Shown piece by piece: positions 1 to 8,300 of a stretch of 52,751 nt of DNA. The stretch is from a virus. The translations under genes and the position numbers were made by a program. Under the pieces are notes generated by a model that saw only the letters and a program-made list of their open reading frames with translations, made no database searches and was not told the origin of the DNA. The stretch is taken from the IMG/VR virus record IMGVR_UViG_3300025892_000028, positions 1-52,751 of that record; one strand, given 5' to 3'. The number at the start of each line of letters is the position of its first letter. The stretch's first letter is position 1.

Positions 1-36
1 AGAATTCCCATCCATATAAAAAATTTTTACCCCCAC

Positions 37-1641
37 CTAAGAGTCCCAATAAGTTTTTCGGAGGTATTCATAGTGGTTAGTAGAAATTTTTGCGAGATCA
101 TTCCAACGTTGTATACGTCGATCAGAATTTTCTAAGATATCGGGAAGCATAAGATCTAAGCGTTTAAGAGAAGGACCAGAACCATAGTAAGCATCTTTAG
201 TAATTTGCCAAGAGTTGAGAGACATATGATTCATTCCATTCATTATACAGGATGTTCCGTTATCTGACTTATCCTTACAGTCAAAGTAAGATTTTGTCAG
301 GACTTCGGAGATATAGTAATCGTGACTGTGAAGTGGTGGCATATTTCTCTCATATGGCAGGAGGTGAGTATTGTAGTCACGAGTTCTGCAATCCTTCCAA
401 TATTTTGTATCATCACGTTGAGTGAACATATAATGAGATGCAGTAAATTTTGCGAGACCATCAAAGTTTGATCTACAGAGGATATTGAACTCATTAACTT
501 GGAATTGATTATACCCATCATCATTCAGAATTTCTGTAAGGCGATCAATGGTTGTGATAGTAGTAAAGAGACCGGTAGATTCTAAGGGTTCAATGAAACC
601 CGCAGAGAGACCAACAGCGACACAGTTTTGAATCCAGAGATCTTTCTGAACACCGTTGCGAAAGTGAACATCATTATATGAGGATATTTCAGATGTCTTA
701 TAGCCTTGAGCTTTAAGGTGGGAGGTGAATTCTAACAGGGCGTCGTCTGATGTCGTGTAGTGATCACTATACACGTAGCCTGTGCCGATACGAGACCATG
801 TAGGAGTATTCCACACCCATCCATTGCCTAGAGCGGTACAATCTGTATAATTCTTCATTTGATTATGAATATCATTGTAAGGCACTCTTGCAGTCCATGC
901 TCGATTGTTAGGAATGATATCAGAATATGATATCCACTCAGACTTAAGTTTATTAAGTAGAAGAGATTTGAAACCGGTACAATCAATAAAGAGATCAGCA
1001 TGAACTAGATCGCCATTTTTTAATTGGACAGATTCAATTCCATCATCATTTAAATTGATATCAGTAACAGTAGAGGAGATATGTTGAACATTACGAGGAA
1101 TGCAGACATGATCACGAAGATAATCAGCGAACATGATGGCATCAAAATGAAATGCATATGCCCGTGAAAGATCTAGATTAGCAAACTCTCTATTTTTATT
1201 AAAACTAATTGTATTGTTATGACACAGTGCTACTGCAGGCCAGTAAGAATCTGCAAAATAAGAATTAGGTAATTCTGGATATTTCCACTTAAGATATTGG
1301 AAAGCATTAATACCTAATTCTTGAAATATTTGTTTGTCTGGAGATGATGAACCGAAGGGATAATGAAAACCCTTGTCATCTTTTTTATAAAACTGATTAA
1401 ATTTAATACTAAGTTTATATGTTCCATCACAATAACGAAATAGATCAGTAGGATCAATACCTGCTGAGTGTAACCAAAAGGTGAAATGTTCTAATGTACT
1501 TTCCCCGACACCAATTCTTGGAATGTCTGGACTTTCGATAACAGTAATTTTTTTATTAGGAAAGAATTGACTTAAAGATGATGCTGTCATCCACCCAGAT
1601 GATCCGCCACCTACAATTACAATACTATCCGAACAATTCAT
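37..1641 (-). CDS. prnA: Flavin-dependent tryptophan halogenase (PrnA-like)
   Basis: A 534-residue protein, the usual length for this family, which uses FADH2, O2 and halide to halogenate tryptophan or another indole. Seen in the sequence: the N-terminal FAD fold with GGGSSGWMTA at residues 11-20, VGEST at 45-49, a lysine (K76, in TYKLSIKF) at the place of the catalytic lysine of PrnA, DCTGF at 220-224, the signature WVWNTP at 275-280, GTGYVYS at 286-292 and EPLESTG at 351-357. The signature is normally WxWxIP; here isoleucine is threonine. Marine T4-like phages are known to carry such genes; the true substrate is unknown. It is complete and lies alone on the minus strand, divergent from the gene at 1716. 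A flavin reductase partner is not in the window. Confidence 0.93.
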   Translation of the reverse strand: MNCSDSIVIVGGGSSGWMTASSLSQFFPNKKITVIESPDIPRIGVGESTLEHFTFWLHSAGIDPTDLFRYCDGTYKLSIKFNQFYKKDDKGFHYPFGSSSPDKQIFQELGINAFQYLKWKYPELPNSYFADSYWPAVALCHNNTISFNKNREFANLDLSRAYAFHFDAIMFADYLRDHVCIPRNVQHISSTVTDINLNDDGIESVQLKNGDLVHADLFIDCTGFKSLLLNKLKSEWISYSDIIPNNRAWTARVPYNDIHNQMKNYTDCTALGNGWVWNTPTWSRIGTGYVYSDHYTTSDDALLEFTSHLKAQGYKTSEISSYNDVHFRNGVQKDLWIQNCVAVGLSAGFIEPLESTGLFTTITTIDRLTEILNDDGYNQFQVNEFNILCRSNFDGLAKFTASHYMFTQRDDTKYWKDCRTRDYNTHLLPYERNMPPLHSHDYYISEVLTKSYFDCKDKSDNGTSCIMNGMNHMSLNSWQITKDAYYGSGPSLKRLDLMLPDILENSDRRIQRWNDLAKISTNHYEYLRKTYWDS

Positions 1642-1660
1642 AACAAGAGACTTTCATAAC

Positions 1661-1666
1661 ATTATA
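1661..1666 (-). promoter_or_regulatory. Possible -10 element for the halogenase gene
   Basis: On the minus strand a TATAAT hexamer lies 19 bases before the halogenase ATG, in an AT-rich stretch shared with the divergent gene at 1716. No good TTGACA lies 17 bases upstream, so this is only a weak promoter candidate. Confidence 0.3.
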
Positions 1667-1715
1667 CTATATATTTTCCGAAAATGCTATATAAAATTAA
1701 TTACACATAATAGTT

Positions 1716-1883
1716 ATGGAAAGTATTCATATAGATTTGTCAGAGCATGAGATGGATGTAGTTCTGAATGCATTAGAGATTGCGGTCGATAATGCTGACG
1801 AATATGACAGTGGTGAGTATGAGGAAGTATTGTTTGGCGTACAGCGAAAGCTTGACGAACAGTATGAGCTTGATGTAGAATAG
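1716..1883 (+). CDS. Small acidic protein, unknown function
   Basis: A 55-residue open frame starting MESIHIDLSE and ending ELDVE. It is strongly acidic and predicted largely helical, with no cysteine or membrane segment. It is the first gene of a rightward run of tiny genes and is followed after 19 bases by the glutaredoxin gene. There is no clear ribosome binding site; ATG at 1716 is the only sensible start. I do not recognise the family; tiny acidic proteins are common next to nrdC-type genes in cyanophages. Confidence 0.65.
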   Translation: MESIHIDLSEHEMDVVLNALEIAVDNADEYDSGEYEEVLFGVQRKLDEQYELDVE

Positions 1884-1902
1884 TAGTTTACCATTAGTAA
1901 AA

Positions 1903-2139
1903 ATGCCTTACACCGTCTATAGTAAGAAGAACTGTTCTTACTGTAACAATATCAAAAAAATTCTAACAGGATTGGGAGAGAGTTATATTGAGTTAACGTT
2001 AGATCGTAATTTCACCAAGGAGGACTTCATTAGGAAGTTTGGATATGGAGCATCGTTTCCAAGGATAATGGAAGGCGATCAATTATTAGGAGGAGCAAAT
2101 GAAACTATTATGCATTTGCGTCAGAAGGGATTACTATGA
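1903..2139 (+). CDS. Glutaredoxin
   Basis: A 78-residue single-domain glutaredoxin, the compact size usual for phage versions. The active site is CSYC at residues 11-14 just after the first beta strand (YTVYSKKN). SFPRI near residue 52 supplies the cis-proline and LLGGANE near residue 61 the glycine pair used to bind glutathione. In T4-like phages such proteins reduce phage ribonucleotide reductase, or act as general dithiol donors; no reductase gene is in this window, so the partner is inferred. Its TGA stop overlaps the next gene's ATG as ATGA at 2136-2139, implying translational coupling. Confidence 0.92.
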   Translation: MPYTVYSKKNCSYCNNIKKILTGLGESYIELTLDRNFTKEDFIRKFGYGASFPRIMEGDQLLGGANETIMHLRQKGLL

Positions 2140-2282
2140 AAGTAGGAGTTCAGATTGGAGAGAATAGCGAGATGATCTTTGATAGTTATGACAAGGCAAT
2201 GGATTACATTGAACTTATCATACCAGAGGTAGAATCGTTAAATATAAGTACTGATGACATCAAGGTAAAGTATTATGGCTAA
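2136..2282 (+). CDS. 48-residue hypothetical protein
   Basis: Small open frame coupled at both ends: its ATG overlaps the glutaredoxin stop (ATGA) and its end overlaps the next start at 2275. The protein begins MKVGVQIGEN and ends KVKYYG. It looks like a compact alpha/beta peptide without membrane segments. No family recognised. Tight overlaps on both sides and an in-frame acidic composition like its neighbours argue that it is real. Confidence 0.62.
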   Translation: MKVGVQIGENSEMIFDSYDKAMDYIELIIPEVESLNISTDDIKVKYYG

Positions 2283-2457
2283 AAAATGGCATATCAGAGA
2301 AAAGAACTCTTCACGTTATGTTGAGGGTGATTGGATCTATTACATTCAGGATAACATCTGGGGTGGATTTGACAGAGCAAATTATTGGAGAACCAAAAAG
2401 GAAGCGGCAGCCTATCTTACTGACATTTTGAAGAGAGGTGAAGTTTATGGCGAATGA
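2275..2457 (+). CDS. 60-residue hypothetical protein, aromatic-rich
   Basis: A 60-residue protein starting MAKKWHIREK, unusually rich in tryptophan and tyrosine for its size (four W and six Y), with a basic helical C-terminal part (TKKEAAAYL). It overlaps the preceding gene by 8 bases and the next start by 11. It could be a small nucleic-acid- or protein-binding factor; no family is recognised and no function is claimed. Confidence 0.62.
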   Translation: MAKKWHIREKNSSRYVEGDWIYYIQDNIWGGFDRANYWRTKKEAAAYLTDILKRGEVYGE

Positions 2458-2644
2458 AGAATACTTTGACTTTGAGGAGGTGCTAGCCCGCATAAATAAT
2501 CTCGAAGTAGTTGTATCAGGGTTATCTACTCCAGAGTTGAATTATAAACGACCTGGTAGTGAAGAGTATGAGAAACTTACTGATACATTAGATTATCTCC
2601 ACAATAAGATAGCAGAACTAGAAACCAAATGTCATACACCATAG
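2447..2644 (+). CDS. 65-residue hypothetical protein, coiled-coil-like
   Basis: Starts MANEEYFDFEEV. I chose ATG at 2447 because GAGAGG at 2433-2438 lies 8 bases upstream as a ribosome binding site; an in-frame GTG at 2438 would add three residues but destroy that spacing. The protein is acidic with heptad-like helices in both halves and ends KCHTP. It overlaps the next gene's start by 16 bases. Function unknown; it closes the cluster of tiny genes that follows glutaredoxin. Confidence 0.65.
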   Translation: MANEEYFDFEEVLARINNLEVVVSGLSTPELNYKRPGSEEYEKLTDTLDYLHNKIAELETKCHTP

Positions 2645-3660
2645 TATACAGTGATTATAATGGTCTCCCTGGTGGAGAAGGTAACTATGATTTTTTAAGT
2701 GGTGCTCAGGCACCAATACTACCTGCTGTAGATCTATTCAACAGTTTCAATTTTGAAATCAAGGCAACGACAGCAAACGTTGCTGCACCTCCAACACAGA
2801 AGACTGGTGCAGGAAAAGATGGTCGGACATATAGTAATTCAACAAACTATAGGACCAGAGGTTATAGGTATGGTTCTAGCACTGCTAAGCCTCAAGGAGC
2901 ATATGGCGGTATTCATGTTGCACGTATTCCTACCGATGTGAGATGGGTAGATACCAATGGTCCTGATGGTGATGGTATTGCACAGAATGAGAAGGGCGAT
3001 TGGTTTAATCGCGAAGTGCTATCTAAAGCAGATGGAAGAGGTGGCGGTGTTACTTTTGTAAAAAATCCAACAGCATCAGGTAATACTAATTTATCGTTTG
3101 TTACAAGCACAGAGGAAGTTACAGCAGCAGAATCATTTACTATTCCTGCTTGGAATAGTTTAAGTATTCAAGGTTCTTATAATGGTGGTGTGTTTTGTTA
3201 TAATGAATTTGGATATATCGATGAGGATCCAAATACTTATGGAAATGCAGATTATACATCCCAAACATATGAGGTAAGTAATCTTTATGAATTACCTGAA
3301 AAGATTGATAACCTTTATAAGTTTATTCCTGACCAGCGAGAGACCACAACACTTACATTCACAGTTGAAGTAGATTGGAGAGTCTACATTAGTTATGGCA
3401 TATATGCAGGATTCATTGATGCATCAAATCAGGCAAAGATTTTAGATAGAATGGGATATACTAGTGCTACTCAAACTGGTACTGATGTTCACATAATCAC
3501 TCATGTTATTAATAATGATACTAGTAACTGGCCTAAGATCTTAGAAGACATACTAAGTAATAGACAAAGATCACAGGCAGAACAGAATGAGCGTCTCGGA
3601 CAAACATTCCCCACTACTGACATTGAAGTTACGCTATCTCAGAAAATAGAGGCAGAATAA
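2629..3660 (+). CDS. Putative virion structural protein, unknown family
   Basis: A 343-residue protein starting MSYTIVYSDYNG. It is rich in Gly, Asn, Thr, Ser and Tyr, as in beta-structured tail proteins, and lacks a signal peptide or membrane helix. A glycine/tyrosine-rich stretch (about residues 60-95) is followed by a mixed region and a more regular C-terminal part with DWRVYISYGIYAG near residue 250. It starts inside the end of the preceding gene and stops one base before the PAAR gene, so it is probably co-translated with the spike-tip and adhesin genes. That context suggests a baseplate or spike-associated role. T4 has gp53 and gp5 in the corresponding region, but I cannot show homology to either. 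Confidence 0.72.
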   Translation: MSYTIVYSDYNGLPGGEGNYDFLSGAQAPILPAVDLFNSFNFEIKATTANVAAPPTQKTGAGKDGRTYSNSTNYRTRGYRYGSSTAKPQGAYGGIHVARIPTDVRWVDTNGPDGDGIAQNEKGDWFNREVLSKADGRGGGVTFVKNPTASGNTNLSFVTSTEEVTAAESFTIPAWNSLSIQGSYNGGVFCYNEFGYIDEDPNTYGNADYTSQTYEVSNLYELPEKIDNLYKFIPDQRETTTLTFTVEVDWRVYISYGIYAGFIDASNQAKILDRMGYTSATQTGTDVHIITHVINNDTSNWPKILEDILSNRQRSQAEQNERLGQTFPTTDIEVTLSQKIEAE

Positions 3661-3661
3661 T

Positions 3662-3973
3662 ATGTCATTAAGAGCTGCTGGCAGGATCGGAGATGTTTAT
3701 ATAAACAGATGTAGCACACCAATGCAAGGTACAGGTGCTCCAACTGTTTTTATGGAACAACTTGCTAGTAGTAGAATTGGTGATAGGACTATTCCTTATC
3801 AGGAAATAGTTCCATGTCCAAAATGTTGTAAGACTTTTACAGCAACTGTTCTTTCTGGTTCTCCTAAGGTATTTGCTCAGGGTTTAGCAGTAGAGGCAAT
3901 TGGTGATCTTGCATTAGGTATTACTGGATCATTTCCTTTACTTAAAGGTGCTCCGACAGTATTTGTAATATGA
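3662..3973 (+). CDS. PAAR-type spike-tip protein (T4 gp5.4-like)
   Basis: A 103-residue protein with the PAAR layout: AAGRIGD near the N terminus, GTGAPTVF at about residues 23-30, SSRIGD at 36-41, a middle segment with CPKCC, a second VEAIGD and a closing GAPTVFVI. PAAR proteins form a sharp cone on the central spike of contractile tails and often carry an extension. The cysteines of CPKCC and the earlier RCSTP could help bind a metal, which is inference. Its stop overlaps the ATG of the large Ig/glycine-rich adhesin at 3970, suggesting that the two products act together at the tip of the tail. Confidence 0.85.
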   Translation: MSLRAAGRIGDVYINRCSTPMQGTGAPTVFMEQLASSRIGDRTIPYQEIVPCPKCCKTFTATVLSGSPKVFAQGLAVEAIGDLALGITGSFPLLKGAPTVFVI

Positions 3974-6900
3974 GAGTAATTCCATTTAGTAATCAAGTTA
4001 AATTTATTCCTAAAGACAGTAAGAGTGATCGGATAACTCCTGCTGCTTGGTTTACTGTAACTGAAACAGATATTGCTATTTCCGAATCTGGTTCTGGTGC
4101 CACAACTGCCAATATTGCGGATCCTAATAATTCTCCTGGGGGAGCTGCTGCTGCCGGTGGTAGTGGTGGATCTACTCTGGAAGATTTAATACCACTTATT
4201 AATAATGTAACGCCAAGGGAAGATACTTTTATTCAATTACTTGAACCAACAACAGTTCCATATGTATTAATAGCATCTGCTGGCACTAACTTAGCGGATC
4301 CAGCATTGCTGAGATATCAGTGGCAAGTGAAAGATTCTGGAACTAATACTTATGTTGATATTTCTGGTGCTAATTCTGTATCATATTCAGTTGCTGCTGG
4401 GTTGACTGTAGCAACTGATGATGGTGATTGCTATCGTTGTAAGATAACTCACCTTGGTACTGCAGTAAACTCTCCTCAGTATACATCCAAATATGAATTT
4501 GATATTCGCAGAACAATTACGATTACATCACAACCTGAATTATTATCATCTGCAGTGGCTGGTGATACACTTACTTTAACTATTGCGGCAACAATTAGCA
4601 GTGATGTAGTTAGTTTTCAGTGGCAACTGAAAGAAAATAATACTAATACTTTTATTAGTATTATTGGTGCTAATTCAGCAAGTTATACTACACCAGTATT
4701 AGACACCTATGAAGATAATGGGGATCAATATAGATGTATTCTAACTAATCCATTTGCAAACACTGTAACATCGTCTATTGTTACGCTGATTGTTGATGGT
4801 GCTGACTTCAGAGTTAATCCTCCCATTTATCGACTTGATGTTGATGGTGTTGGATATAATACAGAATTCTGGAGTTTAGAAAAAGATGGGGCATTAATTC
4901 TAGATCCATTAGAAAGTTCTGACTACACTATTACTTCATTGGATAGTAGGAGAACTAAATTTCTTTCTCATCTATGGGGTCAGGGAACATGTGCTGGTAA
5001 AGGTGGTTACACAAAAGCGGGTGTTCCTATTGCATCAACTGAAAGTGTTTCTATGATATTGAATGCCGGTGGAGGTGCTGCCGGATCCTCTGATAGTGGA
5101 CGCTATGCTGAAGCAGGTGGTGGGTATGCTGGTATTTTTAATGGTACTTTCGATGAAACTACTATATCTCATACGAATGCTCTTGCTATCGCAGGTGGCG
5201 CTGGTGGTTCTAGTCTTAACACAACTTCTTCTTGTACTGGATCCCAATCATCAATATCATATCCTTATACTACTACTACTTCTTATCAGCAAGCATATGA
5301 TTGTTCGACAACTGAGTATAGAAGTAATTACGGAAACATCTATCATCTTTTTGATTGGGCTGGTAATCGTACTTTATCTTTAACGCATAATGGAACCCCA
5401 CTGCAGGCTCGTTTTGCCCTTGGTGGGCAATACCAGGCAAGAAGATATTATGTATTTTTTGCTCCAGGCCATTATATGTTGGATAATAATTATTCTTTGA
5501 GCATTTCTAGTAGTGGATGTACTGCTGGAAGCAACCCTAGATGTCCTGGGATGTATTATGTTATTAATATGAAATACTTCCACTTTTTCTCCGTTACTTT
5601 TTATAGATATGATATGAATGTTACTTCATTCACATCAAGGTTCACTTATTCGGCTACACAATCAAAAAGAACTCCAAGAACATGCTATAGAACTGCTTAT
5701 ACTAGCACTACTAACTATTATTCACATACACCAACTGCAGCAGTCTCTGGTGGGTCTGGAGGTGGTCTAACAGGAACTGATGGTGGTGATAGTTCACAAT
5801 CAGTAATTTCTGCTACTGGAGGCGATGGCGGATCTCAGTCTGCGGGTGGGTCAGGAGGCACCACATCATCTGCTGGATCAACTAACGGATCTGATGGTTC
5901 TGCTCTGCGAGGTGGCGCTGGTGGTGGTAATAGCGGATCTTATGCTGCTGCCGGTGGCGGTGGCGGTGGTGGCGGTTACTATGGCGGCGGCGGTGGTGCT
6001 GGTGGTTATGATGGATATAATGGAAGTAGTAATCCTGGAAGAGGAACGCAATCAGGTGGCGGTGGTGCTGGTGGTTCAGGTTATATTGATGTCAGTGTAG
6101 TTGGAACTACAGGATCATTCGCCAATGAAACTAATACAAATAGAGGGACTGCAGGTGAAGAACAGCAAAATTCAAGAATTGTTATTAATGCGACATATAT
6201 TGAAGTGACAGCAGAACCAGAATCTTCTATAGTTAATGAAGGAGATACAGTTACATTTACTGCAGGAGCAACAGTAGTAAATGGTGAAGGTGAGGTAGTA
6301 AGTTTTCAGTGGCAGAAAAAGACATCTGGTATTTGGAATGATATTTCTGGAGCAAATTCTGCTAATTATGTTACACCTTCATTAACTCTTGCAAATACTA
6401 ATGAATCTTATCGTTGCGTTTTAAATAATGACTACTGTGCAGAAAAAATTAGTGAAGAAGCTGTTACTGTTGTAGCAGGAGCAGCAGAAACTAATTTTGT
6501 AATTACTAATACTGGTCAGACGAATATACCTATACCATCTGCTGCTTCTGAGTTTACATTTAAAATCTGGGGTGCTGGCGGTGCTGGCACTGGAGAAGGT
6601 TTCCCTGTTAGAGGTGGATCTGGTGGATTTGCAATGGGTACTATACTCATTCCTGAATCTAATACAAATAGTATTAATATATTTGTTGGTGCTACTGGTT
6701 TAGGTTCTCCTTCAGGTATGTCTGGATATGGTGCTGGTCGTGGTGGTCAAAGATCAGAAATGACATTTGGTTCAGATATTGTTTACGTTGGTGGTGGTGG
6801 CGGATCAGCACAAGCAGGTAATGGTGGATTTGGTGGTGGTGCTAATAGAAATGGTGGTGCTGGTGATGGCACATTTGCTCCTGGTAGTGGTGCTAGCACT

Positions 6901-8007
6901 GGAGGAGGTGGCAGTACTGGTGGTACTACAGGTCGTTCTGGTGGTGGAGCTGGTGGCGGTTTCCCTTACAACACTGGTAACCGTGGTGGTGGAGGAGGAT
7001 CAGGATATTATGGTGGAGGCGGCGGTGGCGGCGGTAATGGCACCACAGGAAAATCTGGGGGTGGCGGCGGTGGATCAGGATATAAAACTGGAACCGGTAT
7101 TACTAATTTTGTAACTGCTGATGGTTCTAGAGGATCTACTACTGCTCCATATTCAGATGATCCAGACTATCTTTCTGGTCGTGGAGGTGCTGGTCAGAAT
7201 GGTCTTGGTGTGATTAATTTCCTCGTAGAAAACCAATTAGTCATGACTGGTCTTAGTAGTTCTAATACAACTGATCTCAGTACTTTATCTTCAACTTTAA
7301 CTCTTACTGAAAATGTCCTTCTATCACCGCTTGATGGAGACTATGATGTAGTTATAAAATGTCGTGGAGGAAGTCCATCTGGAACAGGTGCATATGTTCA
7401 GGGAACAATTCACATGACTAGCGGAAATATTTACAAACTTTATTATGATGCTAACTATGCGGCAGTTTTCTTCGGAACTTCGGTAGATGGGAATAAGTGT
7501 ATAATGCTTGGTGCTCAAGGTGGATTTCAGGGAAATGGTGTATATGGTGGAGTTGGTGCCGGTGGTAATGCTGGATATCCGTCTGGAAATTCTGGAAGCA
7601 ATCTTAACGCTTCTGGTGGAGGTGGCGGTGGAACAACAACTGGATATAGATCAGGATCTGGTGGTGGCGGTGGATATGCGGGAGCTAGTGATGGATATAC
7701 TGGATCTCCCGGAACTAATGGTGGGTTCTTCCAATCTGGCAGAAAAGGTCGTGGTGTTGATGGTAATGGTGGTAATGGTGGTATGGGATATTTTGGCGGC
7801 GGAGGCGGCGGCGGTGGTTGGGACTTAGAATATAATGCTGGTGGTGAATTTGGTGGCGGTGGCGGAGGAGGATCTTCATATTATGGAGGTCTTCCAAAAC
7901 CTTCTATTAATTCTTATAGTCCAGCAGAAGTTGTTGTTAGTAATCCTTCTGCTGGTAATGAGGCAGGAGGAGTTCAACTTCAAATTATCAGTGTGACTGC
8001 TGCATAA
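3970..8007 (+). CDS. Giant Ig-like/glycine-rich adhesin of the tail
   Basis: A 1345-residue protein. At least three Ig-like domains are visible by their FQWQ/YQWQ tryptophans and YRC cysteines: W118/C157 region, W217/C256 region and W780/C815 region. Three glycine-rich modules follow or interleave: about residues 335-705 (poly-Gly peak 655-705), 865-1075 and 1095-1345. Each begins with a beta segment such as FKIWGAGG and ends in GGGGGGYYGG-type runs, resembling the glycine-rich domain also found in ALK-type receptors and the polyglycine sandwiches of gp38-type phage adhesins. The first module holds an aromatic and cysteine-bearing insertion at about 422-590. It directly follows the PAAR gene. 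The likely role is host recognition at the baseplate or spike; similarity to known adhesins is by pattern only. Confidence 0.8.
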   Translation: MRVIPFSNQVKFIPKDSKSDRITPAAWFTVTETDIAISESGSGATTANIADPNNSPGGAAAAGGSGGSTLEDLIPLINNVTPREDTFIQLLEPTTVPYVLIASAGTNLADPALLRYQWQVKDSGTNTYVDISGANSVSYSVAAGLTVATDDGDCYRCKITHLGTAVNSPQYTSKYEFDIRRTITITSQPELLSSAVAGDTLTLTIAATISSDVVSFQWQLKENNTNTFISIIGANSASYTTPVLDTYEDNGDQYRCILTNPFANTVTSSIVTLIVDGADFRVNPPIYRLDVDGVGYNTEFWSLEKDGALILDPLESSDYTITSLDSRRTKFLSHLWGQGTCAGKGGYTKAGVPIASTESVSMILNAGGGAAGSSDSGRYAEAGGGYAGIFNGTFDETTISHTNALAIAGGAGGSSLNTTSSCTGSQSSISYPYTTTTSYQQAYDCSTTEYRSNYGNIYHLFDWAGNRTLSLTHNGTPLQARFALGGQYQARRYYVFFAPGHYMLDNNYSLSISSSGCTAGSNPRCPGMYYVINMKYFHFFSVTFYRYDMNVTSFTSRFTYSATQSKRTPRTCYRTAYTSTTNYYSHTPTAAVSGGSGGGLTGTDGGDSSQSVISATGGDGGSQSAGGSGGTTSSAGSTNGSDGSALRGGAGGGNSGSYAAAGGGGGGGGYYGGGGGAGGYDGYNGSSNPGRGTQSGGGGAGGSGYIDVSVVGTTGSFANETNTNRGTAGEEQQNSRIVINATYIEVTAEPESSIVNEGDTVTFTAGATVVNGEGEVVSFQWQKKTSGIWNDISGANSANYVTPSLTLANTNESYRCVLNNDYCAEKISEEAVTVVAGAAETNFVITNTGQTNIPIPSAASEFTFKIWGAGGAGTGEGFPVRGGSGGFAMGTILIPESNTNSINIFVGATGLGSPSGMSGYGAGRGGQRSEMTFGSDIVYVGGGGGSAQAGNGGFGGGANRNGGAGDGTFAPGSGASTGGGGSTGGTTGRSGGGAGGGFPYNTGNRGGGGGSGYYGGGGGGGGNGTTGKSGGGGGGSGYKTGTGITNFVTADGSRGSTTAPYSDDPDYLSGRGGAGQNGLGVINFLVENQLVMTGLSSSNTTDLSTLSSTLTLTENVLLSPLDGDYDVVIKCRGGSPSGTGAYVQGTIHMTSGNIYKLYYDANYAAVFFGTSVDGNKCIMLGAQGGFQGNGVYGGVGAGGNAGYPSGNSGSNLNASGGGGGGTTTGYRSGSGGGGGYAGASDGYTGSPGTNGGFFQSGRKGRGVDGNGGNGGMGYFGGGGGGGGWDLEYNAGGEFGGGGGGGSSYYGGLPKPSINSYSPAEVVVSNPSAGNEAGGVQLQIISVTAA

Positions 8008-8008
8008 C

Positions 8009-8037
8009 TTGACAGATTTCGTTTATCTTGGTATACT
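8009..8037 (+). promoter_or_regulatory. Sigma70-type promoter for the 8062 gene group
   Basis: TTGACA at 8009-8014, a 17-base spacer, and TATACT at 8032-8037. The hexamers and spacing are near consensus for host housekeeping sigma factor. It begins just after the adhesin stop and precedes three small genes (8062, 8202, 8293). An inverted repeat ACTACT-TG-AGTAGT at 8035-8048 overlaps the -10 end and the expected start point. Confidence 0.8.
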
Positions 8038-8061
8038 ACTTGAGTAGTCAATGATTGAGTA

Positions 8062-8205
8062 ATGGCAAAAAGCCCAAAGTTCGGTTCAAATGAAAATATT
8101 GAGACCAAACCGAAAAGAACACGTCAGGGAACTGGTAAACATACTAAATATAGTGCAACCTCCAGTAATGGAAAGCGTAAACGTTATCGAGGACAAGGAA
8201 GATGA
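8062..8205 (+). CDS. 47-residue basic protein, unknown function
   Basis: Starts MAKSPKFGSNENIETKPK and ends RYRGQGR. It is very basic (about a third Lys/Arg), low in hydrophobics and probably disordered until bound, so nucleic-acid or ribosome binding is plausible but unproven. It is first behind a consensus sigma70 promoter and its TGA overlaps the next ATG (ATGA at 8202-8205). Similar small basic proteins are conserved among cyanomyoviruses in my recollection; no function is known to me. Confidence 0.75.
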   Translation: MAKSPKFGSNENIETKPKRTRQGTGKHTKYSATSSNGKRKRYRGQGR

Positions 8206-8300
8206 GCGAAGAAACACCAGCACCAAAGTCTTATGGTTATGTTGTAGGCAAAAGAGCCTCTGAGCAAGATCATCCAGATAAAGAAAAGTCTGATGAGTGA
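8202..8300 (+). CDS. 32-residue hypothetical peptide
   Basis: Open frame MSEETPAPKS to EKSDE, coupled to the preceding gene by ATGA and overlapping the next start by 8 bases. The charged, hydrophilic composition suggests no stable fold alone. The two flanking overlaps are the main argument that it is translated; length alone would not support it. Confidence 0.5.
   Translation: MSEETPAPKSYGYVVGKRASEQDHPDKEKSDE

Noticed and set aside
1-36. Possible terminator downstream of the halogenase
   Set aside because: A T-rich stretch and a C-run are present but no stem can be formed in the visible bases.
5063-7828. Several Val/Leu-rich frames (for example 6767-7114 and 7508-7828)
   Set aside because: Frame-shifted readings of the GGN-repeat glycine-rich regions; Gly codons read one base off give Val and Met runs.
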